60,000 nt of DNA from Glandiceps talaboti (Eukaryota; Hemichordata; Enteropneusta; Spengelidae): assembly GCF_964340395.1 (NCBI RefSeq), contig NC_135551.1, positions 30,111,455 through 30,171,454 on the forward strand. Direction: 5' to 3'. The notes beneath the pieces are model-generated. The model saw only the letters and a program-made list of their open reading frames with translations. It did no database searches and was not told the DNA's origin. The first letter of the stretch is position 1. Each line of letters opens with the position of its first letter. This document shows positions 1 through 14,000 of the stretch, piece by piece. Position numbers and translations under genes: made by a program.

Positions 1-366
1 TAGATGTACATTTGTATTGTAATGAATGTACAGCCACCTTCACATAAGCACTATAGCCTACAGACTTGTCTAGGTGTTATTCTCCACAGGAGATCTTTGT
101 GAGATAGTCCAGTAACACCAAGACATAAATGCATAATGCTTCACTGACTCTAAGTAGTCCAGCATACTTAAGATTATTTACATGTAATTCTCTTCATATT
201 ATTTTGTTGCATTCTTTTATGGTACTTTTACTTTGCAGTTTGAATACCATTTCTGTACATCTATCTTTGATATTCTCATCCAGTTTTTCTTTTGGAAGAC
301 CAAAACTACTTTATCATTGAGACCATACACACAGATCTACTTCTTTCTTTGACTGTTTAAACTTAC

Positions 367-479
367 CTGGCATGTCTTTCCCAGTCCCATTTCATCACCA
401 AGGATACAGCCATGGTTTCTATGGTAACGTTGGATTAACCAGTTGACACCGTCAAGTTGATAGGGTCTGAGAGTTATTC
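367..479 (-). CDS. CHD1L: CHD1L coding exon 2 (ATPase motif I)
   Basis: Acceptor CACATAG at 486-480, donor GTAAGT at 366-361. It encodes the [10 protein letters not shown] segment and the Walker A/motif [10 protein letters not shown]. The exon ends on a codon boundary after CAG (Q71). Confidence 0.95.
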
Positions 480-1467
480 CTATGTGTGAGAAAACAGCTT
501 TCTTTTATTACATCATAGAGTGACAACATGTACAATATTATGATGATGTTTCTGACACGGACAATTTGACAAATTCTCTACATTTTCCCAGTTTTCTCTG
601 TTGAAAGAATTACCATGGCCAAAGTCGGTCAGTATATCCCATAATATTTTTAACTTTGACATCAGGCAGGAAGACTATGCAAATGACTAACACCTTATTT
701 GGACTTGTTGTACTCTCCCTGTCACCAACCCAACCAATACTGCAGACAGCATCAATTCAAAATTCAAATGTGACTATGACTTTGAAGAGACACTTATATG
801 ACACATACCAATGATACATTGCTTTAGGGTACACAAATATGTAAAAGTTGCCAAGTTCAGCAAAATATCACATTAGCAATGACAGGATGTACATTCTGTC
901 AATATGGATTTATCATATACATACACACTATCCATGTACATGTATTTAAAGCCGATTAATAGGAATTTAAAGGCTCATATCGGATTAAGATTTGGATTAA
1001 AAAGTTGGGGGGGGGGTGGTTTGGGAGGGGGGAATTTGGCAGAGTTGTGGAAAAAGTTGGTCACGAACAATGTAACTCTTGTACCTTCACTATCTTAAGA
1101 TGCTACTAATGCGGACCTGGGATCAAATCATGGGGCCTCCGTGAAGGTGGCATCACAACTCTTCATGTTCATAACAAAACCAAATAATACAAGTGTTTCG
1201 TGTGCAGTGGTGATTATCCATAGCAACCATGGACGCAAGCTAGCCCATACGTCACGTTTTCAAAGATTATGAACGCATGGATGCACTACTTTTTAATGTT
1301 TGCATTGTTTAAATTTAACTCATTATTCATTAGACATATAAGATTTATTACAACATTGATATCGTACCTGTCAGACCGCTTTCTTCGAGATTCTGTGCAC
1401 TCACTCGATATTTCTTGACATCGCTCTTCTCGTTGATTTCGTTCAACTTCCTCCGTAAACGATCCAT
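367..1467 (-). CDS. CHD1L: CHD1L/ALC1-like SNF2 chromatin remodeler, 5' part only
   Basis: Two exons are visible: 1368-1467 (start ATG at 1467-1465, 33 codons plus 1 nt) and 367-479 (113 nt, ends in phase 0). The gene continues beyond the left edge. The 71 residues read as a short charged N-terminus, then an SNF2 entry segment ([14 protein letters not shown]) and ATPase motif I ([11 protein letters not shown]) ending in TCQ, the same order and spacing as the N-terminus of human CHD1L, including the LTGI..R.YQL.GVNWL context. CHD1L is known as a PARP1/poly(ADP-ribose)-activated nucleosome-sliding ATPase acting in nuclear DNA repair. The rest of the ATPase lobes and the macro domain that would confirm the subfamily lie outside the window, so another SNF2 member is possible but less likely. 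Splice sites are consensus: donors GTACGA and GTAAGT, acceptor CACATAG. Confidence 0.92.
1368..1467 (-). CDS. CHD1L: CHD1L coding exon 1
   Basis: It encodes residues 1-33 (MDRLRRKL... to ...ESGLT) plus the first base of a glycine codon. The donor GTACGA lies at 1367-1362. The glycine codon G|GA is completed by the next exon, giving the LTGI motif. Confidence 0.88.
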
Positions 1468-1640
1468 AGTATGTGCTCAGCTCGATCAAATAAGTGAAAA
1501 TGCAGTTGTTTTAGTATTGGCTTATTTTAAACTTAAATGATTCACGTAAAGTGACTCATTACTGAAAGTACCAACTCAGCAGAAATATACCGAATAGTAC
1601 ATTACTAGGTCAAAGATGCCGCCATTAGTAAAGCAGCGCC
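1468..1640 (-). promoter_or_regulatory. Likely CHD1L promoter with YY1-type motif
   Basis: About 150 nt upstream of the CHD1L start there is GCCGCCATT (1618-1626), the reverse complement of the AATGGCGGC core used by YY1. No TATA box is evident. This is motif recognition only; no transcription start can be placed. Confidence 0.35.
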
Positions 1641-3850
1641 ACCAACTTATGACCTGCGCGTTTTCAGAAAAAAAACAAAAGAAACATAACTATGTAAAAT
1701 GTAAGTGTATAGAGGACGCTCTTCTAGGATTTTGATGTGGGGGGGGGGGGGGGGTTGTATTGTTTGCCCAATAACCAAATAGCTTTTACCAATCATTACA
1801 AATCAACTTGTTGTTTTTTAACCTCACTTTGTGCCACTTTAAAATCTATTATGGACTGTACCACTGTGAAAATGATGTAAGTGAATTAATTAAGGCCACT
1901 CTGACGAAGGGATAATCATCATCTACAAACTGCCAATCACATGATCAATTATATACTGACAATTTCACTCCTCAAACAATAAAAGTAGTCTTACACAGTT
2001 TTTGCAACTAAAAAAGTGGTTTTTGATTTTATTTGGTGATTATCTTCAGAAAACAGAAAGCAAACAAAAATCTGAAATACATGTCTACTTTGTAATAGAT
2101 GGTCAAATAAAATAACATACAAGTAATTGGTGAATGTCTTGGATAAAAAGTCAATTGCTTCTGTTATGCTTCCATTATAATATCATGAGTGACTAAATTT
2201 TCCTTACATACCAGAAAAATAGATAACCCCACAAACCAGTCAAACAACTGATTAATGCTGGTTACAAGATGCATGGCATAATTTTCATACAATGTACCTG
2301 TCAACTAATTGGTCAATATTTGACTACTGCCAGTTACAAGATGCACTCCACAATTTCTTGTACAATATAGGATAATTGAATCAAAGTTTTATTTAAGTTT
2401 TTCACTTGAGTAAAATGCTTATAAACTCGGTTAGTATCTGTGACTTGATTGGTCAATATTTGACTATTAATGATTACATGATACATCATATGTTTACCTG
2501 TACAATTTATTTTACTTGGGGATACTTGTCACTAGAATGTACTTCACTCTACATGTACATTTATACACTTTGTTTTGTTTGATGACATTTAGATGTTTTG
2601 TTTCATAAAATGACACACAAGTTAACAGGTTATTATATTTTTCCATCGGTCAATGGTAACTTAATACCTTAATTTCTAGGTGAATGGTGAAAAAAGAAAA
2701 CAATGGGTCCCGGTCTCTGTTATATTTTCAAACAGGTATACAGGTAAGGACTAACCTATGATGTTGGCAAGGTCAAAGGTTAAGCACCTTGGACTCTGAT
2801 GTGGTAAATTACAGTATAGGCAGCCAAAAAGTTACAACAGAAATGATTTCAACTGATGCAATGCATCTTGGAATCAGCATGCAGACTGTCACTTAACTAA
2901 AGTCCACACAAAGTGAATTAGTAAAATTTGAATACTATTTTACATACTCATGCTGTTAAGTATTTACTACAAACTGAAATGACTAACTTGTGAATACACT
3001 CGCAAATAACAAAAGTGAAAAAATAAAGCCAAATTGATATCATTTTATAGCATAATGAGTAAACAGTTAGTCAGGATATGTGAGGGGAGGTAAAGCCAGG
3101 TGCTAGGAAGAAAGGAAGCTGATATGAGGAGGAAGGGTGAGTAGATGTATATATGAGGGAGGGAGGAAATTCTGCACAAGTCACCACTACAGTAGACATA
3201 TCAATTCAAACTATGACTTTTCTAACGATTCCAAATAAAATCCAAAATTTTGAATAATCCCTGGTGAAAAAATATAAAATACATTTACAGCAACACAGGT
3301 AATGCAAAACTTTGTAGATAGACGTTACATGACAAATATGGAAAAGTGTGTGTATCAGTTGTAACCTACACAGCCTTCAAGGATTGGTCTGACAAACTGA
3401 CTTGACAGTTTACCATGCCATGGCTATATAGCCAAATCTCTGGTAGTCTTCAAGGTATGCCATAACAGGGCGCCCTCAAACATCCGTCAACCCCCTTCAT
3501 AGATTGATAGATAGTCTCTGGTCGTCTGTAAGGTACGCCGCGACAGGGCGCCCTCAAACATCCTTTCATAGATAGATAGATAAAGCAGGCCAGTGAGGGG
3601 CAGAACGACACGATGTATTTTACAGTCTAAAATCTATGTGTAATCATTTGGAATCTTTACAAATTCATTGATTCCAAGCATACCAACAATAAAACTCAAT
3701 GGTTAGATTGACATGGGATCATGTGAATGGGGAGGGTAAGGGCTAGTGGGGAGGGGGAAACAAGATGAGGGATAGTAGATGGGGAGATACTCCATAGGGA
3801 TGTAATTCATCATGCTAGAAGTCACCTAAATGTCCTAAGCATTATTCTCT
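1641..3850. other. Intergenic CHD1L-VBP1 segment, no gene seen
   Basis: AT-rich sequence without a supported coding region. It holds a 16-base G run (1739-1754), a loosely repeated 'ttggtcaatatttgacta' segment near 2310-2330 and 2450-2465, and a two-copy approximately 80-bp repeat around 3435-3585 containing 'acagggcgccctcaaacatc'. The VBP1 3' UTR should lie just below 3851, but I could not place a clear polyadenylation signal. Confidence 0.6.
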
Positions 3851-3918
3851 CTAAGAGGAATCTTTATTTGCAAGACTTTGTCTTCTCTTCACGTCGTAAT
3901 TATAAACACGTGCCATAT
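3851..3918 (-). CDS. VBP1: VBP1 coding exon 6 and stop
   Basis: It encodes NMARVYNYDVKRRQSLANKD followed by SS and TAG. Acceptor CCTTTCAG. Confidence 0.93.
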
Positions 3919-5015
3919 CTGAAAGGAAAGCTGGTTAAGGAAATAAATGAAAAATAGATTTTTTTGTAGGCATCTTTTTTTTCAAAAGTACCCCCGAGCA
4001 ACCAACAGGTGTTATGACATTTATGGAATTATTCAGTATAAATTACTAGCAGACTGTATGGAACACTCTCTTCAGAACCATACAGTACATGTATGTAACA
4101 GTCAGTATTAAACATTCTGGAACCCTCTGTTATTAACACGCAGTATGCAACCCACTTTTTTGAATAAGTGTTGAACACTCAGTATGGGAAATTTTATATG
4201 GACTACATTCTTTTGAACATTCAGTATGATGATACACTTAGCATGGAATCATCAGTGTTGAACACTCAGTATGGAATGGCCAGTATTGCACACTTAATAT
4301 GAAAGGTATTGTATGGAGCCCTATGTTTTCAACACTCAATATAGAACGGTTTGTACTGAACACTAAATATGAAAGGTATTGCATGGAACCCTGTGTTTTC
4401 AACACACAGTATGGACTACTATGCTTGGAACACTGATTTTCAACACACAGCATGGACTACTATGCTTGAAACACTGATTGTCAAAGGATACTAACTTCAG
4501 TAGTAGTGTACTGATCTCTAAGAAAGTCTAAATCTTCATCAACTTGTTTAAGACTTTTAGAAGCTGCAGTCACATTTCTATCCAACAGTTTTCTTGCATC
4601 TTCTAAATCATACTCCAACATTACGTTAGCCTAGAATAAAAACACACACAATTATATCATCAAACACACTGAATACGTAATTATTGATCCAGGTTGATAA
4701 CAACTGGGTGGAGGGTGCGGGTGGGATGAAGGAAAACTTAGACTGGGTGGTGGGATGGAGGAAAACTTAGTCTGGGTGGTGGGAGGTGGGACGGAGGAAA
4801 ACTTAGTCTGGGTGGTGGGGAGGTGGAATGAAGGAAAACTTAGTCTGGTTGCTTAGTACAGAATGCCTAGTAACAGTCAACATGTCCTCTAGGACAGAAT
4901 ATATATTTTATAAATCCAAATCTGATGTGGGCCTTTAACATCCATTCACAATCAATCAATCAATCAATCAATCAATCTAAATATTGAATCAATCTAAATA
5001 TTGAATCAATCAATT

Positions 5016-5051
<36 letters not shown>

Positions 5052-8000
5052 TAAATAACCAATAATCAATCAATCAATTTATCAATCTAAATAATCAATC
5101 AATCAATCAATCAATCAATTAATTTATCAATCTAAATAATCAATCACTCAGTGAATCCATCTAAATATACATCAATCATTACCTGTGAATACAAAGATAT
5201 GTAGAAGTGAAACTACCCTTCAAAATCTTTTTAATCTAAAAATAACCAACACCCTTCCACCTGTTACATGTAGACTGACAATGTAAATAAAATGACAATT
5301 CATCAGAAATAAATAAATAACACACAAAGTGAAAACTATAAAGGTATTCATTTAATAAATTATCTTATTGTTACAATGATTTCCTTTATTTGTAGACTGT
5401 AAAGTTTGGAATAAACATTGTACACTTTTTTAAATTTAATACTTGGAGTCAGATTTTATCAATTTAAATATGAATCAATGTTTTGATGTTAAAACAACAA
5501 ATGATTATGAACTTCAAAAGATATCGTGACATGTTCTTTGTTGCGCAACAGCTGTTTGTGCAACATGACAAAAATTTAACATACCAAGTCCTGGGATTTT
5601 AATTTGTTCCGAGGAAAACTGATATTTTTTAATAATAAGAATGATGTTGACAGATACAAAGACTAAATATTGATAATATTAAAATCTACTCACTGTCGAT
5701 GTCGCCACTAAAATATAGATATAAATATAAAATAAATAGATATTTATTTGATGGCAGTAAAATATTTACTTTCACTGGACATTTTGATGCCAAAACTTTT
5801 CCATGGCATATTTGTATAATTCAACATCCAGACTGTGTGCTTTTCGGATAATTTCTATGTCTTTCTCACTAATTTTCAACCCTTGTCTGCTTTTCACAGC
5901 TGCCATCATTTCTGTTACCATGGATACAACCCTTTCGTCGCTTCGACGCCATTTGAATTTGTTATCCAATGCATCCATAGAGTGTTCCAAGGCATCTATT
6001 AGAAATACGATATCAAATTTGGCTAAATTTCTTTTTGCAGTTTCGAGTAATTTTTCTTTGATTTCCTCTTGTTTGTATATAGAGTATTGTGAACACTCTA
6101 GAACCCCAGCTACTTGTCTTGTTTGTAAATTATGCGCAGTGTACTTTTCATACCGCAGGTCATTTCCTAAAACTTGAACAAAAGTTTTCAGGGTAGTCTG
6201 ACTTCTGTAGGGAAATGCTAGGTATGAGTCCAGGACACGTTTTACAGGATCTTGTAGGAAAAGTACAAGGTCAAAGTCATCTCGGAAACCTTGCAACATT
6301 GTATCAATCAGACTAAAATCATACATCATACGTAATCCTTGGCATGTCCCAACACCAAAATGTTGCTTTATTTGCAGCGGAGTTCTTTCAATTACTGAGG
6401 AAGGCCGTTCACATACATGATCAAGAAATGGTGGGATTTTCCAGGGTTGATTTTCACACCACGTAATGTTATTATACTTAGCTGCACTGTACTGGACATA
6501 ATCCATCACAAACCTAGTTACATCTTTGCCGAGATGTGTATGCATTACAAATATATGTAGTCCATTGTTTTGTTGATGGAGGTATTCTGCATACTGCTCT
6601 AAGAGTGACTTCTGTGAAGATGTCAGATTAATAACATTTGCAGACTTTCTGTTTATTTCATTTTTAGCATCCTGTATGTCTTCAAAGTCACTGCTGTAAT
6701 CAGATACTGGAAATAATGTCTCAATTTTCTGTTCAGGTGGATTGACCAATTCATTCATTCCCTCATGTTTAACCTGTATGGCAAGTTGTTGCAAACGGTA
6801 AACTTTTCTGTCATTGATGTATGGAGGTCTTGTAATAGGCTGTTCAAAAAGACCAGTTTTCTCGTTATTACTCGGCATATACATCTGTTTGTTTTCCACA
6901 TATTTCTGCATGTATGAAACTCCATTGCTTGCTTCTTGTATTTCCACAAACATCCAGACAATAAAAACGATGACAAACACAAAAGCAGAATTGCGAACAA
7001 GTCTCTGCGATTTCCTCCAGGAAGGCATTGTGATGGACAATACACTATACTTGCATGTTACAACAAGAGGACCTCAATTCAATGAATTATTCAAAACATA
7101 CTAAAATATTGAAAGAAAGATTTCCTGGTTTCTAAAATATATTGGAAAGTTGATTGAGGAAAATCCTTGAATAATAATAAAATTGAGAGTACAGCTGTCT
7201 TTCCCTGTCTTTCAGGTTTATGTTTCACTGTCTTTTACACTGACACATGTAATATATTTCATTAACATGAACTATATGCTTGACTTATAATCAATAACCT
7301 CTTTAGACCAGTGTTGATAATTGATTAACATTTATAATATGAATGACGATAATAAAATCAGAAGTTCTTCAGTTATTTCATCAGGGTTCAAGAACAAACT
7401 TATCGTAAGATAAATAGGATATTATGTCACTTTTACCACTTTCCTTTTTCTGTTTACGTCCCAAACCACAGCACATACAATGACTATTTACTGAACATGT
7501 AGATATTATTTACAAAATAATATATACTGGTACTTGTAGTCTATCTCAGTGTTGTAGCCTGTTGTGATAGTCAGATAATACTACCATATATAGTTCTCTC
7601 ACAAGTTTCAGTATGGTACATACAATCGAAATATCCACAATCCTGCTAGATGAAGTCTGTACACACAATGTCAGGTATCCAATGTAATAATCAGGCACTC
7701 CAAAGAACATCAAGGTACCAAAATATTATAAATCCATAGTTATTTCCAACTATCAAGTCAATTTTTGGTGCTTAGATATTTCACAGCTAACCACAGTATC
7801 TACAGTTCATATAGTGATGCCAACTAAGTGACGATACACCCCACTATAATTATTCACACTGTTGAAATAATATAAAGCATTCCATATGGTACAGCAATAT
7901 CCATAACACTTTGGGTTACAATAGCTGTATTATATTATTCTGGCACTTTCACAACTGATTACAATTATGCTGGTATAGTTCTAAAAATAGATACCAATTG

Positions 8001-11000
8001 TATATTCTGCAGACAGTTGAATTTAGACAAAGGTGTATGATTCCAATAATACACCTAGAATTTTTAGTGATTTTAACAAATTTAGCTATTCCAACAACAC
8101 AGTAGTTCTGTTCAGTTTTTAGCTATTCTAAAGACACAAAACGTGTGTTTTTAGTGACTCAGATCTGAGGACACATCACAACAATGACAAAATTTTAGCA
8201 AATCCAATGATACCGATGGCACTGTTGTGTTTTAGCAACTCTGAAGACAACAACACAGATGAGTTTTTAGCATTTCCAACCGTAACAACACAATATAGTT
8301 GTATTTTTAGCTATTCCAACACTAGCACTGTTGCGTTTTTAACGACACTTACAACACATCACAACACAGATGGCTTTTTAGTACCTGAATACACTGTTGA
8401 TTTAACACAGTTTGATTCAAAGTAACCCTGGAATACAACAATGGAATTGAATGGAATCTAGATATAATTGAATATTAAATGTAATTATGGAAGCCCCATG
8501 GCTACACATTTCCTGTATTATGGCCTAAATTGCTGTACACTCTATGCAGTATTTCCTGCATTAAAAGTGGTTAGCACACAATTTGTATTTCTAATAATGG
8601 AAAGTCCACTTTAAAAATCACAGCCTATATATCAATACTTATTGCACTCTCTGAATTTACATAACCTTGCTTTTATATACATATATTATGTCACACTAAT
8701 TTTCATCTCCATAACAGTATACTCATTTTTTCAAAATAATCCCATTTTGGTTGACATACATACATTGGTATTATTTCCTTTCTGAAATTACTAATTGTAT
8801 TGGATCAATATCATTTAATGTTTTCTAGAATAAATTTGTACTTAATTTAGAATATAAAATCGTGAAAGTAAAAAAGAAAATCCCTTGGGGAATACATTTC
8901 ATTTGTTAGTAAAATGATTGACACATGTACATGTAATATTGTCAATTTCCAGAGTCCAGGGAGAATTACTAGAGAGTCAATTAGCCTGTATTTATCCCTA
9001 AAGTATTAAGTCTCCTATTAATCCAATTAGGTGTAAAACACTATAAGTCTGTGACCCGTTAAGTGTTCATAACTAGGCTAGCTGATGTAAAACCCTGACT
9101 AGGTATTATTTTCAAGTGATTGAATATAATATTGTCACAAGATGAGGTCTGCCAGCAATGTATGGAATGATATATGAAATACTGCAACGATTGACTGCCT
9201 TGAACCTTGATATGATGCTCTATGTTTTACTGCAACACTACAACAACTGCCTCAAACCTTGCTCTTTCAACAACTTCATTAAATATACAAGTTCAAGATA
9301 CAATTATTTCACATCCAACAAGCTGGCAACTCCACAATGGTTAATGCCATAGACATCACAGCAGGTGTTGGTATACAATGATTGGTGTCCTCAAACTTCT
9401 GTCTTTTCCATCATCACACACAACTCATGATGGCTTGGGTCTTCATACACAGTCTGGTTTTCTGCAGTCAGACTTTACACTTTTCTAGACACCTCCTTCA
9501 CTTATACTTTGGTATTCTCAAAAGGCTCTGTCCGTAGAACTATTTAGGACTTAAAATGCCCACTGTCATGCAAAATATCTACTAGTGCACGTATGTAACA
9601 GACAATACACTATGAAAACATGTTGATGCCATTTATACATCTGTTGCACTTAGGTCATTCCATTTATCCATAGGGGTACCAGACTATCGATAGGAGGGGC
9701 AAGTTTTATTCAATCATTTGCACAGCTGGAGGTGTACAGAAACTGTACATCTCTTGTTTACATTGGACAGGTATCAATAAAACTTGTTTGGTTGGTGGAA
9801 ACAGTAGATGTACAATTATTTTTAATGCTTAATATGTTAGTAAGAAAGAAGTAACAGAGACTGGCTATACACACACTTGAAACATGTATACAATCAAGGT
9901 TAGTTGCATTTACCCAGACTATCATCATTGGGAGCTACACCTGCCTAGTGAGAGTCTGGGACTTCACGTTGCTGGTGATTGAAAGGAACAACATATGGCC
10001 GCTGTCGATATCTGTGTCATTTTCATCAACTATGTATATATTAACAGAACTCATGGTATAAACATTTTGAAAACCGTGTTTGTTAAGAGATTAACCTAAA
10101 TACTCTTAGCAACAAATATGACAAAGTGTCTGTGATAGGCAAGAAATGGCTAGCGGTTGATAACTGACCCTGAAGGTCAAGGTCAAGGTCAATGTCAATG
10201 TCTTAAAAGACAGTTGTTTATACCTGATAATAAGGGTAGACAGTTAAATGAGGTCTGTGTATTACAGTTATTGAGTTATGCTGTATAGATGGATTTTTAA
10301 CTACAAATGTGGCTACCATTCGGACAAATTTCCATATGTTGCAAAACATTTAGTAACTTGCACATGTCCCATATGATATGTCACCGTTGTGCCAGGTTTG
10401 AATTAAATTTGATATTGTATGTCTGAGAAATAATGTATTACAGATTCACAGACACACCGGTAGACAGACGAGAGCCTATCATAATACTAATAGTCCCCCT
10501 TTGGGAGACTGACAAAGGAAGTTGATTTAACTTAGCTGTCCTTCATTATGTTTAGGAGACCCAGAAATGTAATTCTCACCAACCCTGCATCGTATGCCCT
10601 CTTGAAAATAGAGTTATAGAAATTGGTAAATATAGCTTAGGAGAGGCCTGCTGAATTAACACTGGGGCAAGGCATCATGGGAAACGAACAAACTATATAT
10701 ACGAAATGGAGGGGAAGATTTCACTCTACAAGGTAATCAATCTTTTGTGCACACTTACCCCAAGCCAAAGACAAACTTTATCTGTTGGTTTTATTTCTGC
10801 CTTGCAATATACCTGTTCAGCTAACAAGAAATGCGTCTTCATGTCCTCACCGGTATTCTGACAGAATGGATGACAAGAAAAAGAATTAACATACTGTCGT
10901 AAAACAACAAGTCTCTTTGTGGCATTGGGTAAACACTGAAATAGGTAAATTAGCAATGTCATACACAGGAGCTATACACTGGAACAACTTACCTCTTGAT

Positions 11001-14000
11001 GTTAGGTCCAAATCATCAAGGAATGTTTTTCGTAACTCACTAAAAGATTTTCTTCACCTGATATGAATATACTGCAACTCATGCTGATGTATAATGTATA
11101 TATTTTCATAGATATTTAGTTTTGTTTTCACTGATCTCTTTATATTTTGTCATGTATTTATTAATAAATTTTATTTACAGTGTCTAAGGAGACATACTTG
11201 ATTAGCAAGTAGCTATTTTTCTGGTCTCGTTTCACCTACCTCAAAACATGTATCATTTATTTTGTCTACAAATGTAAATTTAATAAGTAGGTAATAAAGA
11301 AGAAGATATTGTCCAAAACACACTGCCATGAGGAAAAACATGTTCTGGATTGTGGGAATGAGTAGCTACTAGTATTTATTAGTCAAATGGACAATACAAT
11401 CATTGGAGTGAAATTAAGGATAATTTCAAGGATTTTTATTTTTTGTGATATTCCTAAATTTCATAGTACAAAAGAACTTAATGTCCTGTTTTTACCAACG
11501 TGTAGTTTTTGTGTACAAACAAATCCCCCACCCTCCTCTTACACCCCAACCCCACCCCCCAGAAGAAAGAGGATTAATCTTCTCAGTCATACATGCATTA
11601 TATTAGCAACCATTCACTGTCATGACACACTTATGACCAGAATCTGTAGCCGAATAGCACTCCTAGTGGTCAAACTATATAATCTTTTGTCTTTCTGATA
11701 ACATATATATGCTGAAGTACAATTGATAGTGGTGGATGTTGTATTTATTTTTTATCTTACCTGTTTAGTTTGAAGATGCTTGACAATATCTAAAGCATTT
11801 CTGGTATCAGGTAATTGTGTAAGAAGCCTGAAAAGAAGGAAAACAGTTTGATATGGATGAGAAGTCTAGTTAGATTTACATTTGTGATTTCTACATCAGG
11901 CCTCCAGTAACCATGGTAACTACAGGAGTATAGCTAATAGTCAATTTTCCAGTTCTAACATATATTGTGCGAGATCATGTCGCTTATGTTGTTACATTTA
12001 GTCTTGTTTTGTCTATATTACGTTTGAAATAACATTTTCATCAGGAAATGATGGACAGACATATGTTGAGCTCTTTGATTATGAGTGATTTTACAGAACA
12101 AAGACTAAACGTCATCAACATTGTCGCAAACCACGGCCTGTTTTAGGGCAACGTTCTGAACGAACCTCTTATTTCGCAATGTAGTGGTAGAAATAATAAC
12201 TCTGGTGTGCGAGAATGGTCGTCAATGACAGGCAGTGATTTTACAGGTGAACCCAGGGTACGGTCAGGTGACAACCATCCCCCTAAGTAGCACGTGCAAA
12301 CCCCTCAGCATGTACACAATACATGGCATTGTATGTCGAGACGTGCAATGCATCATGGAACCGGCAACAGGTCTATTGATAAGGGTCTATAGTAAGCAAA
12401 GACAATTACCCATTTTCTTCATATTTTAAACATTTTCTGGACTACTGTAATTCTCCACTGATTTGTATCTTATGCTATATTTCTATATCTTCCATATATG
12501 AACAAATCGGGTACATACACATGCAGCTGGTACAGATAAAAATAATTCTGAATTTGGAGATCTCAAGTGACCACATAATACATAGTCTAGAGGCTATCCG
12601 TTGCTTGGAGTCTCTTCTCATGTCTAGCTCAATGAGTTACTGAGATAAAATTTCAAATTCAAATGAAGCCACACACAGTTATTAACATCATGACTTTGCT
12701 AATCAATCACTGCACTGAACTCTACCAAATATGTAGTTAGTGTTTACGAAGTGTCTACAACCACCACAGTGGCACTAGCTGTTACTCACTGAAATGACTA
12801 GTGCTACCACCCATAATATTTCGCTGAAATCTTCCATTCTACCTTAAAATGCCAAATGCTTTTACCAATTATTGCAAGTCTCCATAGCAGCAGCCATTTG
12901 GTCTGGCATGTACCAGTGTCAAGTGTACACATATACACAATATCAATAATGCTGACACTTGTGACACCGCCGCTATGGAGCCTTTTTTGAGTGGTTGGTT
13001 GTACGCTGTACGAGAAATGAAATTATACATGTAGAAAAATGGAAGCATTTCAGAGTTCTGTGTAATTTATTTGTTGGAAAATCTTCAGCAATGAGAAATA
13101 TTGTGTGGGGTGGCACTAGCTTTTTCAGTGAGGAACGGCTATTGGCACCACGGTGGCAGTAGTCTCTCCCGTGAGGGCCAGCTACTGACACTGGGGTGGT
13201 ACTAGACCCAGCCCAGTGTTTACTGAGGGCAGTTATATAATGTCCAAACATGGTACATTGTACATTTATCAAATCAGGACAATATGTGTACATTGCCTAC
13301 AAAATTGTAACATTTGGAAGTTTAATCATTTGGATGAACAACTTTTGGTTCATGATTCATCACCGAGCTAGATGGGGTGGGGTGGAGAAAGATCTTCAAA
13401 ACCATCAATAACGTCTAGATTTCAGAATACACAGCTAGCAGCTCCACCTAACATTTACATAGATGCAATGCTGTGTCAAAACGTCCCCCCTCCCAGACCC
13501 CTTTACCCTCTTGTGACACAACAACAAGAGGGAAAAAATTCTCCAAAACCTTGTTATTTTGTACAGGAGGCTCACTGGTGTGAGGAAAAGAATTTAAAAA
13601 TACAATAACCACTGTATAATACCTTTTTTTTCTTTGCAATAAATTAAGCTCCATAAACTTATACTTCTGATGTTTTTCATCTAAGCGCTGCAGAACAACT
13701 TCAGCATTTTCGTTCTTGGGATCTTTCATAAACTGTTCAACATTTTCCTGTGGAGATAGTGGAGAAACAACATAAAACCCTGTACTCAAAACTCTGTATG
13801 TTATTACTTTGCAGTGAGGCAATGTTGGTCACACTTTCCATATTTCTGAAGTTCAGGATTATGCATGGAAAATAAAGATTTGGATCAGCTGTCATAAAAT
13901 ATTTCATTTAGCATAGCTGTGAACTATCATCTAAATGACAACTGCATTCACACCTGTGTCTACCTCAGAAGCTAGCTTTCTATTTTCTTATTCTGTGTAC

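Noticed and set aside
4490-4492. GTTAGT as donor of VBP1 exon 5
   Set aside because: Using it leaves exon 6 out of phase. GTATCC four bases further gives the conserved TTTEVNMARVYN junction.
5803-6177. 124-codon plus-strand frame and 96-codon frames near 6755-7104
   Set aside because: Shadows of the 422-codon sulfotransferase-like gene on the other strand or in another frame.
10141-10500. Possible tRNA or snRNA genes in repeat-rich introns
   Set aside because: No cloverleaf with A/B boxes at correct spacing or Sm-type structure could be drawn, apart from the SINE head at 30175-30415.
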